Positions 35,801 through 47,063 of a stretch of 64,000 nucleotides of DNA are shown here, in pieces. Each line of letters begins with the position of its first letter. Within the stretch, counting starts at the first letter, position 1. The position numbers were made by a program, and so were the translations under genes. Under the pieces are notes generated by a model. It was not told the origin of the DNA and did not search any database. It worked only from the letters and a program-made list of their open reading frames with translations. The stretch comes from Erythroxylum novogranatense (Eukaryota > Streptophyta > Magnoliopsida > Malpighiales > Erythroxylaceae): positions 10,659,001-10,723,000 of the forward strand of contig CM057235.1 in the NCBI GenBank assembly GCA_029891385.1, written 5' to 3'.

Positions 35801-36645
35801 GTAAGAGACAGTTCCGCAATATCTAGAATGGATAAGATCCTGTCTTACAAAGGATTATGCTATTCAACCAATTCAATAGTCGACTTCGAAGACACGGTCA
35901 AAGGATTATTAGAACAATCAGATACTTGAAGATTTTGTCAAACATAATGAGAAGGATGTTGAAACTAAATCAAAGTCGGGTAATTAGTCGATGACCAATT
36001 TGAAACAATGACTAGTTGAAAGAAATCTCTATTTAAGCGAGAGCTACTGCATTCGATTATGCAACAGACTTTAGAAGCACATTAGTAGCATCAATTCTTG
36101 TTCTTGAAAATTTATATCTTATTACTTTTTGAGCTTTAGAAAGTGAAAATACTCTATTGAGAGAGAAATCGATATTTATTGAAGCTCATATTGAGCAAAC
36201 CTTACTTTTATCAGCTGAAAGCTTGTAAAGCCTTGATTAATATTACTAGTATGAAAGGTTGAAGAATCTTGAAAAATATGTATTTATGAGCTTAGAGAGA
36301 CTCGTCAAATTACTACGTGGAGATTTATTAATGAAACACTCAAGTTGGATACTTGGAAACTGGATGTAGGTTTCGTTATAAGCCGAACCAGTATAAATTG
36401 ATTATGTCATTCTTTCTTTTTCCTTAACTTTTAAATTTTTGCATTTTATTCACTATTATTTTCAGTTTATATGAGGCTCTCTTTTTTTAATAGGCTCCTT
36501 TTGTCTTATAGGCTCCTTTCTTTTTAAAACTTGACATACTCTTTTTATATTTTAATAAGCCCTTATTGTTTACACGAAGTAATAGTGACTAGCAAAAAAA
36601 TTTTCAAGTTACACATAATTTACTCCCTCTTTTATGTGTTTGCTT
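35800..36645 (+). repeat. SIRE-type copia LTR remnant
   Basis: The segment 36356-36412 reads ACTGGATGTAGG ... AAGCCGAACCAGTATAAA, a signature phrase of SIRE/Maximus-type LTRs. The block ends near 36610-36645 with ACATAATTTACTCCCTC, like the usual tail AATTCACCCCCC. A TATA-like CTATTTAAGCGAG lies at 36030. A second, better preserved LTR with the same phrase is at 58292-59548. The left edge is not defined. Confidence 0.45.
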
Positions 36646-37467
36646 TATTGATTTGCTATATTAGAGTATCATTATAAAATCATAAATGATTCAATATACT
36701 AAACATTCTAGAAAAGCAAGTTAATTTGATTCAAAGGATTAAGAAATAGACAAAAATCATTTCAATCTAAGTTTGCATAAAGATGTACTCAAAAGGCCCC
36801 ATCTTCTATATAGAAAGCTGTACGAATACAAGATGTTTACATAATGAGAATGAGAAGATTGATATAATAAATGATCTAGGATATAACATACTGAATTCAC
36901 TTAAGGATAGATTCATTAGTCAAGAAGTCACATATTTTAAGTAAAGGTATGACAATGTGCTCTCATTGTACTCTAGTAGCATGAGCTCTTGGACAAATGT
37001 GATACAAAAATCTTATGAACTAAACTCATAAAGTGTATAAATGGACATACTTAATGAGTTTAAAAAGTTTGACCTTTTATTATCATTAAATGTCAATTAT
37101 TAAGATTATCTATTGCTAATTGATAACGATCATTTGAAATGGATGGTCGTAATCTTTTGAAAACGCTAATGTACAAATAGATAATTTTTGTGAGAAAGAA
37201 AAGAGTTTCTTACCAAAAGCCTTTTGACCGGTAGAATAACAAATAAATTCAAGTAAGTGATTTAATTAATTAATGATGTATATGAGATGAAAGATATTGT
37301 ATACATATCTATGCATTAGATATTTTCCTATAGATATATGTTGGAAGACGTAATCGAATGATTAACTTCTTTGCAGGTCTAGGAGTATAGAGTATTTAGA
37401 ATTGGTTGTGCTTCACTATAGAGATAATTTGCCTCACGCCTTATGCATAGTCATCTGACGACTTTAC
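36646..37467. other. AT-rich region, left member of a diverged repeat set
   Basis: Nothing coding. 37375-37460 shares phrases such as 'gttgtgctt' and 'tgcctcac' with 38225-38310 and, more weakly, 38695-38775. Confidence 0.4.
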
Positions 37468-38173
37468 AGGTTGTTTGGAAACCTTTGAATTGAATTCATC
37501 AACGAATTAAATTCAATTACATTAATAAGATTGAATTGAATTCAATTTACACTATTTAGAACAAACTCAGTAATATTATAAAAGAATTCAATTACAATTA
37601 TTTCGAATGATAATGAATATAGTGAGAAATGAGAATGAATATTATTATTATAATTATGATGATTGGTTAAGAGGAAAGAATGAAAACTATTACCATTAAT
37701 AGTAGTTGATTTGTAAAAATTTCGAAATAAAATTTATTATATTTTAATTAATTAATTAATCATATTTTAATTACTTACATTATAATTAATCAATTGCAAT
37801 ATATTGATTAATTAAAATATTGTAATTAATTGTAATTGATTAGATTTTAATTAATTAATTATATTTTAACTAATTAATTCATTATAATATTTTAATTAAG
37901 TATATTGTAGTTAATTAAATATTAATAATATTTTAATTAATAGTCTTTGAAATCCAATCAAGTGAAGCACAAGAGAGTAAGAAGGTATCTTCTTCAAGCT
38001 TCAATGTAATTGAATTCTTATACTTCGAGGAGTGAATTCAATTTATAAAGAAGATGGAATTTAATTACATGCATGAATTGAACCTAACTATTTTTTGTAT
38101 TTCCAAACATGTGAATTGAATTTAACTGCAATATTGAAATATTGAATTCAATTCACACCTTTCTAAACACCTC
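37468..38173. mobile_element. MITE-like element with ~30 bp imperfect terminal inverted repeats
   Basis: The left end TTGTTTGGAAACC, then TTTGAATTGAATTC (37468-37497) pairs with the right end GAATTCAATTCACACC, then TTTCTAAACACC (38144-38173), about 23 of 30 positions in my alignment. GAATTGAATTC and its complement recur near both ends. The middle is extremely AT-rich, with many TTAATTAA runs. It is non-coding. TGTTTGG-type ends suggest a PIF/Harbinger or hAT-derived MITE, but I cannot fix the target duplication. Confidence 0.55.
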
Positions 38174-38930
38174 ATAAAGTAGTTGTAATAACTCATAAAC
38201 ACCCTAAATTTAGAAGTAAGGAGGTGTTAGAAGAGGTTGTGCTCCTGTGTGGAAGTCAGTTGCCTCACTCCTAAGACGTAGCCTAACGTTTTACGCATAG
38301 TTGCCTCGTTGCCTTGAAGAAGAAGTGTTATTCTTAAACACCCTAGACATAATTGCAGAGTTATTTTTGAAAAATAATTAGGCATCTAAGTAGTGGGTAT
38401 TTATAGCTAGATAAGTGTTGAAACAAAACCTTAAAACTATTAGCTTTACATCGAGTTCATAAGTAGAGATGAATTGAAATAATATAAATAAATACAAAAA
38501 AAAAAAGATAAGGGAATGCTTTCGTCAACCATTAAGGAAAGGCTCGACTCTTTTAGAGAAGTTACATAACTCTTACTTTAGACTTGGTTCTCTTTTGATA
38601 TTTAGACAAATCAGTAAGCATTAGTTGTCAAATAGGTTTTGGAAGAGCCCCTAAAATGATTAGCTTTGCAATGGAGGCTTTAGAACAAACTATACTCATC
38701 CATGGAGGTCAGGTGCCTCGTTCCACAGTAGCTATTGCCTCACGTCTTACTTTACTCTACTAGCATAATTCTTTGGCATTTTGGCCTTAGGTAGCATTTA
38801 AAAATCAGGAGTCCCGACGAAATAAATGCTAGGAGAGGCTCTAAAATGATTAGTTTCGCAGCTATTCAACAAGTTGAGAGGATTTAGAAAATAGCATGCT
38901 TTTAACAAAATCAGCAAACATGTTGTACAT
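38174..38930. repeat. Diverged repeated phrases, about 185-215 bp apart
   Basis: A phrase like CCTAAAATGATTAGCTTTGC occurs at about 38431, 38648 and 38833 with substitutions. Companion phrases 'gttgcctcac' and 'cttacgcatag' recur at 38265-38300 and 38705-38745. This looks like old tandem or retro-derived repetition. No frame is supported. Confidence 0.4.
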
Positions 38931-38965
38931 AGACACAGAGACGACGAATGCAGAAATTAATGGAC

Positions 38966-40311
38966 TCAGCTAGAAGTTTTGGCACCCAAAATTTTAGAAA
39001 GCTCCTTGACTATAGGTTTCTCTTTAACGTCGTCCCCCTTGTCAAGTCGCCATTTCGATGATCTGTCCTCTGCCTGAAATCAGAAGGTCCAAAGTTCATA
39101 TAAATAAGGGGGAAAGCACAGCAGAAAACCTAAAGCGACAAACCAGGCAAGTCACAACATTTAGCATACCCATGTTCTCAATGGCGCCAACTGCTGTCTG
39201 ATTGTCTCAAACTTCGGCTGAACAAGATCCTTTCCTTTTGTTCGAATATCATCGCTCTGTAAGGATAAAATTTGATCATATAAAACTATGGTTGACTGCA
39301 TTTAAGTAAGAAGAACTGCAGAAACAGGGTAAGCTGCACTTTGATGAAGCAAGATGCCCTTTTTTTAATGTATATAAGTAAGTAAAACAGTACGGCAGTT
39401 CCTGCTGGAAGAAATTCTTAATACGACAGATGCAACATCAAACTTTTTTTTATGCTTAAAACAACGTTAAGACGATTAAAGTTGCCTATAAATTGTATGC
39501 AAGCATTATATATAAAGCGTCAAATTGTAACTCCCAAGTCGCTTACATTGTGAAGCTCCAGCTTAGAGGCAGCCCAACTCAAAACAAGTGTAGCGCCACC
39601 AAATACAATCACAGTAGCAATTATAAATGCCTTGCCAACTGCAGCAAGTTTAAGCAAATGGGAAGCTTAAGATATGTGGTTAGAGCCTAAAATTCGGTAA
39701 ATAGAAGCAAGGTAGAAAGAATCAAAGAAAGGAGCACACGTTGAGTGAGGCCTTGAGAGGCAGCTTTAAGTTTGTCGGGACTGACAGGGGTATATTTGTC
39801 CTTTCTCAGCTCATTGGCTGTCGACGCACATGCCCAATGCTCTTCCCCAGGCAATTCCCATCTGCCAAATTCTCTCTCAGTCAACTCTCAACCATTAGCA
39901 AAAGAAATAAAAAGAACAAACAAAAACAAAATCGGAAGTGGACCTTTTGGGGCCGAAGGTGACCCGAGGCAGAGAAACATAAGCTCGGAGAGGATTGAGT
40001 AGATCGGAAGACGCAAAAGAAGAAGTAGTGCTGTCAGCATCGGAGGCGGAGCGTAGAGTCCATTTGGAGGCTGTGGAGAAGGAGGATGCTGATGATGCTT
40101 TAGAATGCTCTCCGTAGATGTTGGAAGGAAGAGAGTGTCTTAGGACCTCCGGAAGCACGTCAGCTTGAGAGCCCACGACATTATCGGTTGGGAATTCCTT
40201 CGAGCCAGTGGAAGGGACGGATTTTTCGGCGAGGCGGTTAACGGCGTGTTTGGATTCTTGGAAAAAGTAAGCTCCTTCTTTACCGGCTAATCTCCCAGCC
40301 AGAAAGCTCAT
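38966..40311 (-). CDS. Conserved plant protein with one membrane helix, 258 aa, five exons
   Basis: Exons on the minus strand are 40311-39944, 39861-39740, 39638-39547, 39256-39170 and 39073-38966. All four introns are GT-AG, and the spliced CDS is 777 bases (258 codons plus TGA). The start at 40311 begins MSFLAGRLAGKEGAYFFQES; an upstream in-frame ATG at 40366 overlaps the TATA box and is unlikely. The N-terminal half is Ser-rich. Exon 2 holds STANELRKDKYTPVSPDKLK. Exon 3 encodes a hydrophobic helix (about residues 167-188, AFIIATVIVFGGATLVLSW). The charged C-terminus ends SKILGAKTSS. I recognise it as a conserved plant protein but know no function. A single helix after a soluble N-terminal part suggests an organelle or endomembrane protein; that is inference. 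It is intact, unlike everything around it. Confidence 0.88.
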
Positions 40312-40367
40312 CTTCTTTTTGGCTGTTCTTGTCTTTGTTCCCCGCGTGGAGTATTGGTTATATTTCA

Positions 40368-40377
40368 TTATTTATAG
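40368..40377 (-). promoter_or_regulatory. TATA box of the 258-aa protein gene
   Basis: CTATAAATAA on the minus strand lies 57 bases upstream of the chosen ATG, a usual plant spacing for a short 5' UTR. Confidence 0.6.
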
Positions 40378-40379
40378 TC

Positions 40380-41137
40380 AATCAAATTATATTAATAATT
40401 GGGATTTGGTCAAGGAGAAATAGGGATTGTGTTGGTTTGGTTATATGAAAAATTACCACCTCTAAAAACGTACTCTCCAAGTTTTGTTCACGTGGACAAG
40501 TCAACATACATAGGCAGAATGATTTAACAACTATGCAAATCATAATTTATTATAAAATTGTATTAATATAAATATTAATTATTTTAATATAATAATTAAA
40601 TCAAGATTTTTATTTTTATTTATACTTACAAATAAGATAATCAATTTTTATATTTTATTTAAAAATATATTGTGTATAAATAATTAATAATCAATTTGAT
40701 TGATTTTACTATTGATAAATGAAATTACATAATTTTAATAACATTCTTAATTTATGATATTAACATTGTAATAGTCATATAGAAAGATGAGTATGCTTTA
40801 CACTTGTCTCTTTATAAGGATCTTGTATATCAAAAAGTATTAGACCATAAACCCTATTTGAGGTTGTTGTTAAATGGGAAAAGATTAGGAAGGTAAGATT
40901 CCTAAAAGGCAAACCTTGAGAATTGATGCCAGTTGAGAGAAAGGGCTTGTGTCTTAGCCAACATACTTGAAATTTACACTACAATCTTGCTTTGTTTATC
41001 CCTGATCTCTAATGGTATTTGCTTATAAGCACGAAGATTTGGTGTCTTCGTGTGCCCTCAGATCAAGGGTAGCCTAAGTGTTATTGATAGTGATAACATT
41101 ATTCTTGATGAGAGTAAGTAAGGAGTCTTCCATAGCT
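40380..41137. other. Upstream region of the gene; then possible caulimovirid leader
   Basis: 40380-40780 is AT-rich and serves as the promoter side of the minus-strand gene. 40790-41137 differs in composition and runs straight into the viral polyprotein start, so it may be viral leader. I see no coding motif in it. Confidence 0.4.
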
Positions 41138-43196
41138 ATGAGTGAAAATTCTCTACCTAATGACCCTATTCATCTTTCTTCTACTCTTTCTATTGTCAAT
41201 TTTCCTTCTAGTGTAATACGTATCTTATTTAAAAATATATAATATCTTGTAGAAATAACTCATCTTTTTTAAGGAAGTCATATTTCAAATACTTCTTTAC
41301 CTTTGCTTTGTCATTATAATATATATTCTCATGACCATTCTTAGACAAGAAGCATAAGATCTATCATTTCCACACATTGTCCAAAAGTAAAAGAAACCAT
41401 CCAAAGTTCTCGTTTAGAACAATGTGGTCTAAAAGCTACAACTACAAAGCAGTATGTGAAGCTCGAGATTCCCAAAGAGCTCATCTTTGTTTGGAGATAA
41501 CAGACCCATATACATCTTCATGTTGGGGCTATTCGTCTTGCTCTTACCCTTCATGGAAGAAAGAGAATACCTATTATAAGTATGATATCTCTTCTAGACA
41601 CTACCTATACTACGTACCAAAACGCCTTAATTGGTACTCTATTGACAATCATCAATAATGAAAGTACCATCCTCACCATTGCCTTTGATTTCAGTATCAA
41701 GTTAGATGACCTTATTTTGTCTGAAAGACTCCAAGTTCATATCTAAGTCACTAGAGTAGAACAAGATCCTATAGCTATTATGACCACTCTATATCATTAG
41801 ATGATCTACCGTTTACATAATTATGCCATAGATCTAAAATTTCCTATTTCCACTTTAGACACCTTATACATGGTAGCAGACAGAGCTCTTAACCAAACTA
41901 TCATCATTCAAATTCCAAAGCAATTACCACCGAGGAAGCTTGAAAAGCCAATACCGACTGAATAGATCACTAACTACTAGAAAGTGTTTCATACTCACTA
42001 TAGGCATTCCTTCCACACCACAACTCCCCCAATTCTTCAAACCATTCGAGATGCCTCAGTTAGATCAATTTACACTAGGCCTAGTGAAGATCAACCTGGA
42101 CCCTCAACAACCTCTAGTCCTATTTTGATGATTCAACCAATGTTTTCGATAAAGAAGGAAAAGATAGACCTTCGATCCGTTATTTCAAATCAGATTGAGA
42201 GCCTATATACATTAACTATCATCGTGTACATTTTATCTGGGATGTATATGCCTCTATGTGCAAACCAAATTGTGAAGTATGTCTAAACCTTGATTTAGAT
42301 AGTGATGATGATGAAATTTATAATTAACGACAAAGGAAGAAGAAGAACAAAAGCAAGGAGACCTATAATTGTCAACCTGCTCAATAATTTTACTATCAAC
42401 ATGAGGATCATGATGATGATTCTAAACCTTAAATTTAGAACCCAAGACCAAGACCCAGAAGTATTCAAGCATTACTTATAGTTGTTGAAAAGGAACCTTT
42501 GTTCCATCTAGAGTCAATCTCCAATATACCTCAACCAATTATTCTATCTCTTGTTTCTACACCCTCTCCAATTTCGTGTATGATAGTTGATCTCTATGAG
42601 GAAGATTTTCCTCCCTTAGAGAGACGTATAAATGATCAACAAAGGGCTATCTCTAACCGATATATTCGTGCCTCTAGTATGAGTGCTCATGGAGTAATGC
42701 TTTTAAATCCTGTTGATGAAACTCTTAAATGGCATACTAACAATGCTTTGGCCCAAAATAAAGTCCTTAGACAGATTGATTCTACACTTGATGGTTTAAC
42801 TCATCACACCCAGGTTACTCACCAGCGATTAGATGACATCTCTATTGAAGTTCAAAGATTATATAAATCTTATAAACCTTAGTTGACTAAACTAGACGCA
42901 GATCTTCACATATAAATTGCTACTTGGTGTTTTGGCTCTGACTTCACCACTAAAGAGCAAGAAATGAGAAAGATGAAAGAAATTCTTCAAAGAATGGAAG
43001 CTGATATGCAAAAGGAACAATTCAAAACCGCTTATGGAGCCTATCCTACATCTTTTCCTATAATCCCAACCCATTTATTATCCACCAACATACCCTGAAG
43101 CAGCTGACTATGAAAAGGTATTCAAAATGAACTATCCTTTAATCAGACAACATATCCATCCTCAAGCACCTAAACCCAAATCTACCAAATCCAAAT
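41138..43196 (+). pseudogene. Endogenous caulimovirid polyprotein fragment with movement-protein domain
   Basis: An ATG at 41138 (MSENSLPNDPIHL) opens a frame that is interrupted by stops but continues with the caulimovirid-type movement protein: TTKQYVKLEIPKELIFVW at about 41438 and HIHLHVGAIRLALTLHGRK soon after, both in that frame. Later frames carry an acidic linker, then (42499-42882) VDLYEEDFPPLERR and NALAQNKVLRQIDSTLDGL, followed by EQEMRKMKEILQRMEAD, all typical of the region between movement protein and coat protein in endogenous pararetroviruses of plants. Several stops and at least two frame changes show it is a dead fossil. It lacks protease, RT and RNase H here. The sequence is cut at 43196 by a solo LTR and resumes at 46700. 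Confidence 0.75.
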
Positions 43197-46100
43197 TGTA
43201 ACGCCAAACTTTCGGAGCCCTTTTGTGTTGTATTGTATTTGGAGATACTACTGTATGTTGATATATACATATGGTTGTATATGAATTCAAAGATGTATTT
43301 AAGCTATTTGGGTGTATATGTAAATGATTTATAATGTTATATGCCCTTACATAAACTTGGAATTCATCAGTAATGCGAAATCTTGGTGATTTCCAACATA
43401 TGAGCTTTTAAGTGGATAAAATCAAGTCCATTGGATGGATATGACCATGGTGGTCGAATTAAATGTGCTCTAATGCCTTAGGGGTGATTAGACATGATTT
43501 ATAGACTTATTGGACACTTAGAAAGTTTAATTGGAAAAGTTGAAGTATATAAGGGCTTATTTGTAAATTGTCAAAAGTTAAAGGACTTAATAGTAAATTT
43601 TCAATTCTTGGAGGATCAATTTATAATTTTATACAATTAAGGGGCTTAATTATAATTTTCAAAAATTTGGGAACCAAAATGAAAATAAAAATTTTGGTGA
43701 TTCTCAAATTTTGAGCTTAATTGCAAATTTAGGAAAGTTTGGAGGGTATAATGGTAATTTCATATAACTAAGGGCAATAAGGTAAATTTATCATGCTTGG
43801 TCAAAGAAGAGTCAAATTCTAGACCCTTCTTTATGTGTGTGGCCGTGCAATCCCTTCATTTGGCATTAAAACACGTTTTTATGTAATTAAAAGCGAGGAG
43901 AAAGAAGGAGAAGAGAGGAAAGAGAGGAAGTTTTGGCCATCATCAAAATTCACCTTTCTTTTTGATTTTTTAACTCAAACCAAGGTGTTCTAAGCTAATT
44001 TGAGGTCAAGGAACTCAAATCTATCATTAGATTTGAGAAATTCTCAAAGGATTGGAAGATATCACCAAATGAAGGTTTAGGTAAATTTTGTCTCATCTCT
44101 CTCTACATTAGGATTTTGAGTTTGGTGTTAAGATATGTTATTCTCCATACTTGATTATGCATGAAACATGGTTTAGATGAATGAAATATGTCATGGAGAG
44201 GGTTCTTTAAGTCAAAACCGAAATTGTCCCCTTTAGGTGAAAGTTTGTGAATTTTTGAATATCATTGGAATTGATGGTCTCAATAAATTCTATGGTGTTA
44301 ATTATACATGTATGATGTGAATTGATGATGAAGAATGAAGAAGATGTGAGTTGGTTAAGTTTAGGTCAAAATAATGGAGAAGAGGTGGATTAATGTAATG
44401 AGTTGTACAAGTGATAAAATGAAGCTTAAATAAAGGAAATTGGTTGGAATTGTAACATTTCGGGTCGCGCAGGAGTGAGGTGTTACAGGAATGGAGTGGT
44501 GGAATTTTTCATTAATTGGAAGTGTTACTATATGACATGATAGGAGCAAGAATTATTATGATAACGTCTTGGAAATGTAACTTGAAAATCATGCACATTA
44601 GGTGTTTGATAAAATGCCTAAGTGAACTTGATTTAGGATTTAAGGCTTTATAATGGTATGCATTGGAAAACACTTTTATGTTTACTTAGAGTGAAATTGA
44701 AATGTTGTTTAGATTGACAAGTAAAGCCTAATATACTTGGATAAAGATGTGCTTAATTATGTTTGAAAATGAGAAAGTATGGGATTAAAGGCATTAAAAT
44801 GCCTTAGAAATACAAAAGAAAAGTTAATATGACTAGTAAGGAAGTAAACCTGTGAAAATTTTAATGTTCAAATTTTATAGCTTATAGGGAGTGACATTGT
44901 CTTTTATACACCTATGTGAGGGTGTATAAATAGAAAAATTATGTTTAGGAAGTAATTTCATTGTATATCCTTTTTATGTATAAAGGCTCAGGAGTAGGGA
45001 ATTAAGGAGCCCGTACCTAGGATTGTTGAAGCTAAGAGAGTGTATATCTTCTTTTAAGGTGAGTTGGGAAAACCGTATTTCTCAAATAGGATTAGAACAT
45101 CCTAAGACAAGTATGATAACTGGTATGTGAATTTTGAACCTAGGCAACGTATGGTAGAATTGAATTTCAAATGGATGCTAATATGTTTAAGTATTTAATA
45201 AACGTTATTGTTTTGAACAACTATGTATTTGAAGTACAAAGATAACTTTTATTGTATGAAACAATGTTTCAACCTAGTTTTTGAAACTCATATTTTTATT
45301 TCATTTTTTTAGAAATGTTATATTAACAAATCTGAGTTTAATCTACAAAGAATAATGCTTTATTTTATGAAACTACATTTTTTAATAACTTTGCACTTGG
45401 ATTGCAAAAGATAACTTTTATTGCATGAAATAATATTTTGGAATTTACATAAGCATAATCGAGTCATGTATTCTGCATGTATTTATTCTCTTTTGGCTTA
45501 GAGCCATAGTACGATTTTATTTTATCGGTTAGATCGATGAATAAAAATATGATGCTTTACTTAATTTTTGTATTTAATTTTTGTATATGATTTTTATGAT
45601 TGGTAAGGAAACGATTAGACAATCGTGTGCTGGGCTCAACTGGTTATGATTAAGCAACCCCTATAGCCTTAACGCTGGTATATTAAAGTTGAGTCGCTGT
45701 ATCGACACCTTTCTATGGGACTTGCGAGTGATTCCATACCTAGGGTCTGCACACTGACGAAGTCATCACCTAGGGTCATAACGCTCTTGTCGATTGTAGT
45801 CTGGACTCACTACAGATGAAAGTCGAGCCAACACCGATAATCGGTGGGTGTGTACATTAGTTTGGCCGACTAATGGTGTCACACATGATTGTTTTGGCTT
45901 ATTCTTATATTTATTTTCTGACAATATTTGATTTATATATCTGATGTTTTTATACATTTGTATACTGGAACTGGAACGTATGTTCACCAGATGGGTGATT
46001 AATAGGCTGGGCCTATATGGTTCCTAACCAATATACATTAAGTCATAGGCTGGGCTTATGTGTTTTCTATGCGTGATATATTCACTTCATAGGTTATCTA

Positions 46101-46694
46101 CACTGTCTTGGTATAAACCAATTCTATCTGTAATATATGTTTTTCCTGCTCACTGAGTACCTAGTGTACTCACCCCCTCTACTTTCCAACCATGCAGGTT
46201 AATTTAGTGAGCTTGAATCTCTGTGAAGATAGTGCCTTTTTTGATATTTTCAGGGTATTTTTGCAAGTGGGTAGTCTCCTATTTTATACTTTTATTGTCT
46301 AGTGGCTCATGAATTATGTTTATGTAGATACGCTTTATGATTTTGTGAGTTAACATTTGATTGCCTTGTGTTTTGTAAAAGATTTTGTGTATGAACTTGT
46401 GATATTATTGTTGAGATTGCCTTGAGTTAAGATTGCCTGGAGTTGAGATTGCCTTGAGTGGACTAGAGAGTCCTGAAGTTGTGGTTAGTGTGAATATAGA
46501 AGTTTGTTTGAAATTGTTTACAAGTTTTGGGATTTTATTGTAAATTACAGCCGTTGTGTTGTCCAAATTTTTCAAAAAATAAAAATAAAAAATATTCAGT
46601 TAGTCTTGCATAGTCGGATTAAGGATACTGTGAGTGTCCTTAGCCTGAGTATGCGATGGTTGTCATGGGCTTGATGTGGTACCGGGTCGTGACA
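43197..46694 (+). mobile_element. Solo LTR, 3.5 kb, Tekay-like, inside the caulimovirid
   Basis: The block starts TGTAACGCCAAAC and ends CCGGGTCGTGACA. It is flanked by CAAAT on both sides (43192-43196 and 46695-46699), a perfect 5 bp target duplication. There is no PBS, PPT, protein trace or internal direct repeat, so it is one LTR left after recombination between two. Its ends resemble the Tekay LTR here (TGTAATACCCGG...GGTCGTGTCA). Near 46150-46200 it has CTCACTGAGTACC, then TACTCACCCCC and a CATGCAGGTTAA phrase, placed as in Tekay LTRs. The strand is given by the TGTAA...GTGACA resemblance. Frames inside (45766-45987, 46596-46796) are not supported as genes. Confidence 0.85.
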
Positions 46695-46862
46695 CAAATC
46701 TTCAAAATCTAAATATGACCAGTCTTCTGAACTTTCACCTTCATATATTAAACCTACTGAACCCAGAGGTTCATAGACAAAACCTTTGCAAATCAAAACT
46801 CCACCTTTTTCACCACTAAAGTCTTAACCTTCCCCATCTACCGGAAAAGACAAAGCTCATCA
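46695..46862 (+). pseudogene. Caulimovirid fragment, continuation after the solo LTR
   Basis: After the duplicated CAAAT the Ser/Lys-rich reading frame from before 43196 goes on without loss (SSKSKYDQSSELSPS), with stops, to about 46850. It then meets LINE sequence on the opposite strand. The match in style and frame across the LTR shows the LTR landed inside this fragment. Confidence 0.65.
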
Positions 46863-47063
46863 AATAGAGTTTATAGCAACTCTTGCACTAGCATATGTTC
46901 CTACTACATCTACATCCCAGATTGAGCAGTAGAAGCTGCTTTTGTGGATGTTGACTTGCAAGCCTGACCAGTTAGAGAACCTATGTAAAATGTCTTTGAG
47001 AATGTTGGTGGAGAACAGATCTGGCCCAGATAGAAGTAATAAATCATCAGTGAACATTAGATG
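46863..47063 (-). pseudogene. LINE reverse transcriptase fragment
   Basis: The minus-strand frame reads HLMFTDDLLLLSGPD (the F-x-DD catalytic box of L1-type RT), then ILKDILHRFSNWSGLQVN and KSSFYC, the motifs that follow it in plant LINEs. Only about 65 residues remain. It is cut on the right by the Athila-like LTR at 47064. Confidence 0.75.

Noticed and set aside
41377..41658. 93-residue frame over the caulimovirid
   Set aside because: It is a wrong-frame shadow; the movement-protein motifs lie in another frame of the same bases.
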